The notes under the pieces are model-generated. The model worked only from the letters and a program-made list of their open reading frames with translations. It was not told the DNA's origin and searched no databases. From Desulfobacterales bacterium (GTDB taxonomy: Bacteria; Desulfobacterota; Desulfobacteria; Desulfobacterales; ETH-SRB1), in the NCBI GenBank assembly GCA_030610995.1, contig JAUWQO010000019.1, positions 1 to 33,173 of the forward strand: DNA of 33,173 nt, given 5' to 3'. How positions within the stretch are numbered: the first letter of the stretch is position 1; every line of letters begins with the position of its first letter. Shown piece by piece: positions 30,459-33,173 of this stretch. The position numbers and the translations under genes were made by a program.

Positions 30459-31330
30459 AAACAAAATTAAAATTAGGCATTCCCAAAGGAAGTCTGCAAA
30501 ACGCTACAATTGCGCTGTTCAGGCGCTCAGGGTGGAAGATTAATGTCAATGGTAGAAGCTATTTTCCGGAAATCAACGACGATACAATAGAGTGCGCTAT
30601 ATGCAGGGCTCAGGAAATGTCCCGTTATGTTGAAAGCGGAACTCTTGATGCAGGGCTCACCGGCAAGGACTGGATAGCTGAAAACGGATCCGATGTGCAT
30701 GTTATAAGCGACCTTATTTATTCCAAAGTAAGCGCCCGGCCTGCACGATGGGTTCTTGCAGTTCCTTATGATTCTCCGATCAAGACAATCGAGGATCTTC
30801 AAGGGAAGAAGATAGCGACTGAGCTGGTGGAATTTACAAGAAGATATTTTACAGAGCGTGGGATTAATGTAATTGTTGAATTTTCGTGGGGAGCGACCGA
30901 GGCTAAGGTTATTTCCAAACTGGCGGATGCCATTGTGGAGGTTACGGAAACCGAAACTACCATAAAGGCGCATGGCCTTCAAATTATCCACGAATTGATG
31001 CAGACCAATACCCAGCTAATAGCAAATCACAATGTCTGGAAGAACCCTGAAAAGAGAGAAAAGCTCGAACAGATTGCCCTTTTGCTAAAAGGAGCTCTTC
31101 TGGGTGAAAAATTAGTCGGACTTAAGATGAATGTTCCTGAAACGCTTCTTGAAGATGTTGTATCATTGCTGCCGAGTCTTAATGCCCCCACAGTCTCTCC
31201 TCTTTACCAGTCAAAATGGTTTTCGGTTGAGACCGTGGTTAACTCAGATAAAGTAAGGGACCTTATCCCAAAACTGTTAAAAAACGGCGCTGAAGGTATA
31301 ATAGAATATCCGCTAAATAAGGTAGTATAA
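30455..31330 (+). CDS. hisG: ATP phosphoribosyltransferase HisG, long form
   Basis: A 291-residue protein. The catalytic domain begins [23 protein letters not shown] and includes [17 protein letters not shown] and [14 protein letters not shown]. The extra C-terminal about 80 residues ([39 protein letters not shown]) are the regulatory domain of the homohexameric long form. It is the first, histidine-inhibited step of histidine synthesis. It is coupled to hisI by the ATGA overlap. Confidence 0.97.
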   Translation: MKTKLKLGIPKGSLQNATIALFRRSGWKINVNGRSYFPEINDDTIECAICRAQEMSRYVESGTLDAGLTGKDWIAENGSDVHVISDLIYSKVSARPARWVLAVPYDSPIKTIEDLQGKKIATELVEFTRRYFTERGINVIVEFSWGATEAKVISKLADAIVEVTETETTIKAHGLQIIHELMQTNTQLIANHNVWKNPEKREKLEQIALLLKGALLGEKLVGLKMNVPETLLEDVVSLLPSLNAPTVSPLYQSKWFSVETVVNSDKVRDLIPKLLKNGAEGIIEYPLNKVV

Positions 31331-31361
31331 TGCCAATTGATAGGAGTCGGGGGAAGAAGTA

Positions 31362-32531
31362 ATGATTTCAAAACGGACAAAAGAGATGACCTCCTTTATT
31401 GTTATGGATGTCCTTGAAAAGGCCGGCGAGATGGAGCGACAGGGAATTCATATAATTCACCTGGAAGTGGGAGAGCCTGATTTTGATACACCCGAGTGCA
31501 TCAAGAGGGCTGCCTGCAAAGCCCTTGATGACGGGCATACTCATTATACGTACAGTCTTGGTCTTATTGAGCTCAGAGAGGCAATTTGTGAGCACTATTT
31601 CAATAAATACAATGTATCCATAGACCCGGACCAGGTCCTGGTATCTTCCGGAACCTCTCCTGCCATGTTTATTATGTTTTCAGTTCTTTTAGAACCCGGA
31701 GACCAGGTCATTATTTCAGACCCGCATTATGCATGCTATCCTAATTTTATCAGGTTTGTGCAGGGTGAGCCTGTAACGATACCTGTATATGAAGAAGACG
31801 GTTTTCAGCTCAGACCGGAAGCTATAAAAGAAAAAATCACGGAAAGGACGCGGGCAATATTTATAAATTCTCCGTCAAATCCAACCGGCAATCTTCTGTC
31901 TGAAAGCCGTATGAAGGATATTTCTTCTCTCGTAACGCCTGGATCATCCTATATTATTTCGGATGAAATATATCATGGCCTGGTTTATGAGGGAAAGGAG
32001 CATTCTATTTTGGAATTTACGGATAATGCCTTTGTTTTAAACGGTTTTTCAAAACTCTATGCCATGACAGGTCTCAGGCTCGGATATCTGATTGCGCCGA
32101 AGCCTTTCATGAGGCCCATACAAAAGGTGCAGCAGAACTTTTTTATTTCCGCCAATTCAATGATTCAGAGGGCGGGAATTGCGGCGCTTAAAGAGGCGGG
32201 AGATGATATAGCGTATATGAAACAGATCTATAATAAGAGAAGAAAATATATGATTAGCCGCCTGAGAGAGATGGGGTTCCGAATAACAGTAGAACCAACC
32301 GGAGCCTTTTATGTTTTTGCCAATGCAAAGCATATTTCCGGTGATTCATATAAACTTGCCTTTGATATACTGGAAAAGGCGCACGTGGGTGTGACTCCCG
32401 GGATTGATTTTGGCGAAAACGGTGAAGGATATCTCAGATTTTCATATGCAAACTCCATGGAAAACATTGCTGAAGGGATGGACAGACTGGGGAAATATCT
32501 GAACTCTGCGGTTAAAATAGCCGGTTCTTAA
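31362..32531 (+). CDS. PLP-dependent class I/II aminotransferase
   Basis: A 389-residue protein with the aspartate-aminotransferase fold: VGEPDFDTPECIKRAA, HYTYSLGLIELREAI, INSPSNPTGNLL, DEIYHGLVYEG and the PLP-lysine segment NGFSKLYAMTGLRLGYL. It has no sure substrate. Its place after hisG might suggest a histidinol-phosphate role, but the sequence is more like the AspC/alanine-type family than HisC. The next gene starts one base after its stop. Confidence 0.9.
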   Translation: MISKRTKEMTSFIVMDVLEKAGEMERQGIHIIHLEVGEPDFDTPECIKRAACKALDDGHTHYTYSLGLIELREAICEHYFNKYNVSIDPDQVLVSSGTSPAMFIMFSVLLEPGDQVIISDPHYACYPNFIRFVQGEPVTIPVYEEDGFQLRPEAIKEKITERTRAIFINSPSNPTGNLLSESRMKDISSLVTPGSSYIISDEIYHGLVYEGKEHSILEFTDNAFVLNGFSKLYAMTGLRLGYLIAPKPFMRPIQKVQQNFFISANSMIQRAGIAALKEAGDDIAYMKQIYNKRRKYMISRLREMGFRITVEPTGAFYVFANAKHISGDSYKLAFDILEKAHVGVTPGIDFGENGEGYLRFSYANSMENIAEGMDRLGKYLNSAVKIAGS

Positions 32532-32532
32532 T

Positions 32533-33132
32533 ATGAAAATAAAGTCTGCTGAATTTATTAAAAGCGCTGTTAAACCATCCCAGTATCCTCCGGCTAATTT
32601 TCCTGAAATAGCTTTTTCAGGGCGCTCCAATGTGGGTAAATCTTCTCTAATTAATACACTCTTAAACCGGAAACGTCTGGTAAAAACCAGTTCTACACCT
32701 GGGCGCACCCAGCTCATCAACTTTTTTTTAATAAACAGCGCCTTTTGTTTTGTTGACCTCCCGGGATACGGGTATGCCAAGGTTCCGGCATCCGTGCAAA
32801 AGAAATGGGGTCCCATGATTGAAACATACCTTTTGACCAGGAAGACATTAAAAGGGGTTGTGCTGATCATGGATGTTCGGCGCATTCCTGGCATGGAAGA
32901 GTTGGAATTTATTGCATGGCTCAGCCGTTTTGATATTCCACCCATCCTGATACTGACAAAGACGGACAAGCTTTCAAAGACAAAACAGATAAAGCAGAAG
33001 ATTACCATAGCGGAAACACTTGATGTGGATAAAGATAATCTGATCCTCTTTTCTACAAAAACAGGCCGTGGGAAAAAGGATATTTGGGATGCGGGTGAGA
33101 AATTGATAAGGATTAAGGGATTGAGGGATTGA
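32533..33132 (+). CDS. engB: Ribosome-biogenesis GTPase EngB/YsxC
   Basis: A 199-residue protein: the G1 GRSNVGKSSLINTLLN near 32-47, the G2 region STPGRTQLINF, the G3 DLPGYGYAKVP and the G4 TKTDKLS. It assists assembly of the large ribosomal subunit. The stop codon lies inside the octamer repeat that ends the window, so the last residues (KGLRD) come from the repeat. Confidence 0.96.
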   Translation: MKIKSAEFIKSAVKPSQYPPANFPEIAFSGRSNVGKSSLINTLLNRKRLVKTSSTPGRTQLINFFLINSAFCFVDLPGYGYAKVPASVQKKWGPMIETYLLTRKTLKGVVLIMDVRRIPGMEELEFIAWLSRFDIPPILILTKTDKLSKTKQIKQKITIAETLDVDKDNLILFSTKTGRGKKDIWDAGEKLIRIKGLRD

Positions 33133-33173
33133 GGGATTGAGGGATTGAGGGATTGAGGGATTGAGGGATTGAG
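33113..33173. repeat. Tandem 8-bp repeat (TTGAGGGA)
   Basis: From 33121 to the window end, the unit TTGAGGGA repeats 6.6 times with no error, after one degenerate unit (TTAAGGGA). The array runs out of the window, so its full length is unknown. It includes the engB stop codon. Confidence 0.9.

Noticed and set aside
33121-33173. CRISPR array
   Set aside because: The units are 8 bp and contiguous with no spacers; this is a simple tandem repeat. No CRISPR-like array was seen elsewhere.

Overview
The window reads as a chromosomal segment of a sulfate-reducing-type deltaproteobacterium (Desulfobacterota, probably near Desulfobacterales). That placement is an inference. It rests on a SelB factor, a fused PurD-PurE enzyme, a 12-haem c-type cytochrome, dispersed REP-like hairpins of the gtcattcctgcgaaagcggga type and many toxin-antitoxin modules. 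No rRNA or ribosomal protein gene is present to fix the taxonomy.

Region 1 (1-6.2 kb) is a run of minus-strand accessory genes: a partial PD-(D/E)xK nuclease, a DUF4258/DUF2283 pair, BrnT/BrnA, a PIN protein, a PHP-ATPase with a small partner, and a TIR protein. Every gene or pair is separated from the next by a 70-170 bp imperfect palindrome at its 3' side. This is how integron cassettes with attC sites are laid out, but no integrase is visible. The TIR protein ends in a domain that looks like the C-terminal domain of RNA polymerase alpha, a striking architecture.

Region 2 (6.2-13.2 kb) holds a decayed yefM-yoeB module with a recognisable TGTACA operator, selB, a VapBC-like pair, a ParD-like/RelE-like pair, and a hybrid histidine kinase whose first PAS domain is cut by a stop codon.

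Region 3 (13,198-22,518) is a 9.26-kb integrated element bounded by an exact 60-bp direct repeat of the 3' part of tRNA-Leu(CAA). The intact tRNA is at the right end, next to a tyrosine integrase. Inside are small DNA-binding proteins, a primase zinc-finger protein without a catalytic domain, an SF3-like ATPase with an iteron-like cluster in the 3' end of its gene, several unknown proteins (one rich in alveolin-like valine-proline repeats), and a stand-alone Spo11/topoisomerase VI A-like protein (Mini-A type). I see no capsid, terminase large subunit, relaxase or conjugation gene. It therefore looks like a self-replicating integrative element or satellite with an unusual replication/topology toolkit.

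Region 4 (22.5-33.2 kb) is ordinary core genome: a Sua5/YrdC protein, purD-purE, an ATP-grasp protein overlapping ddl, a SHOCT-type membrane protein, a DUF1992 protein and the dodecahaem cytochrome on the minus strand; then hisI-hisG, an aminotransferase and engB on the plus strand. Dispersed repeats lie between these genes and in places supply their 3' ends.
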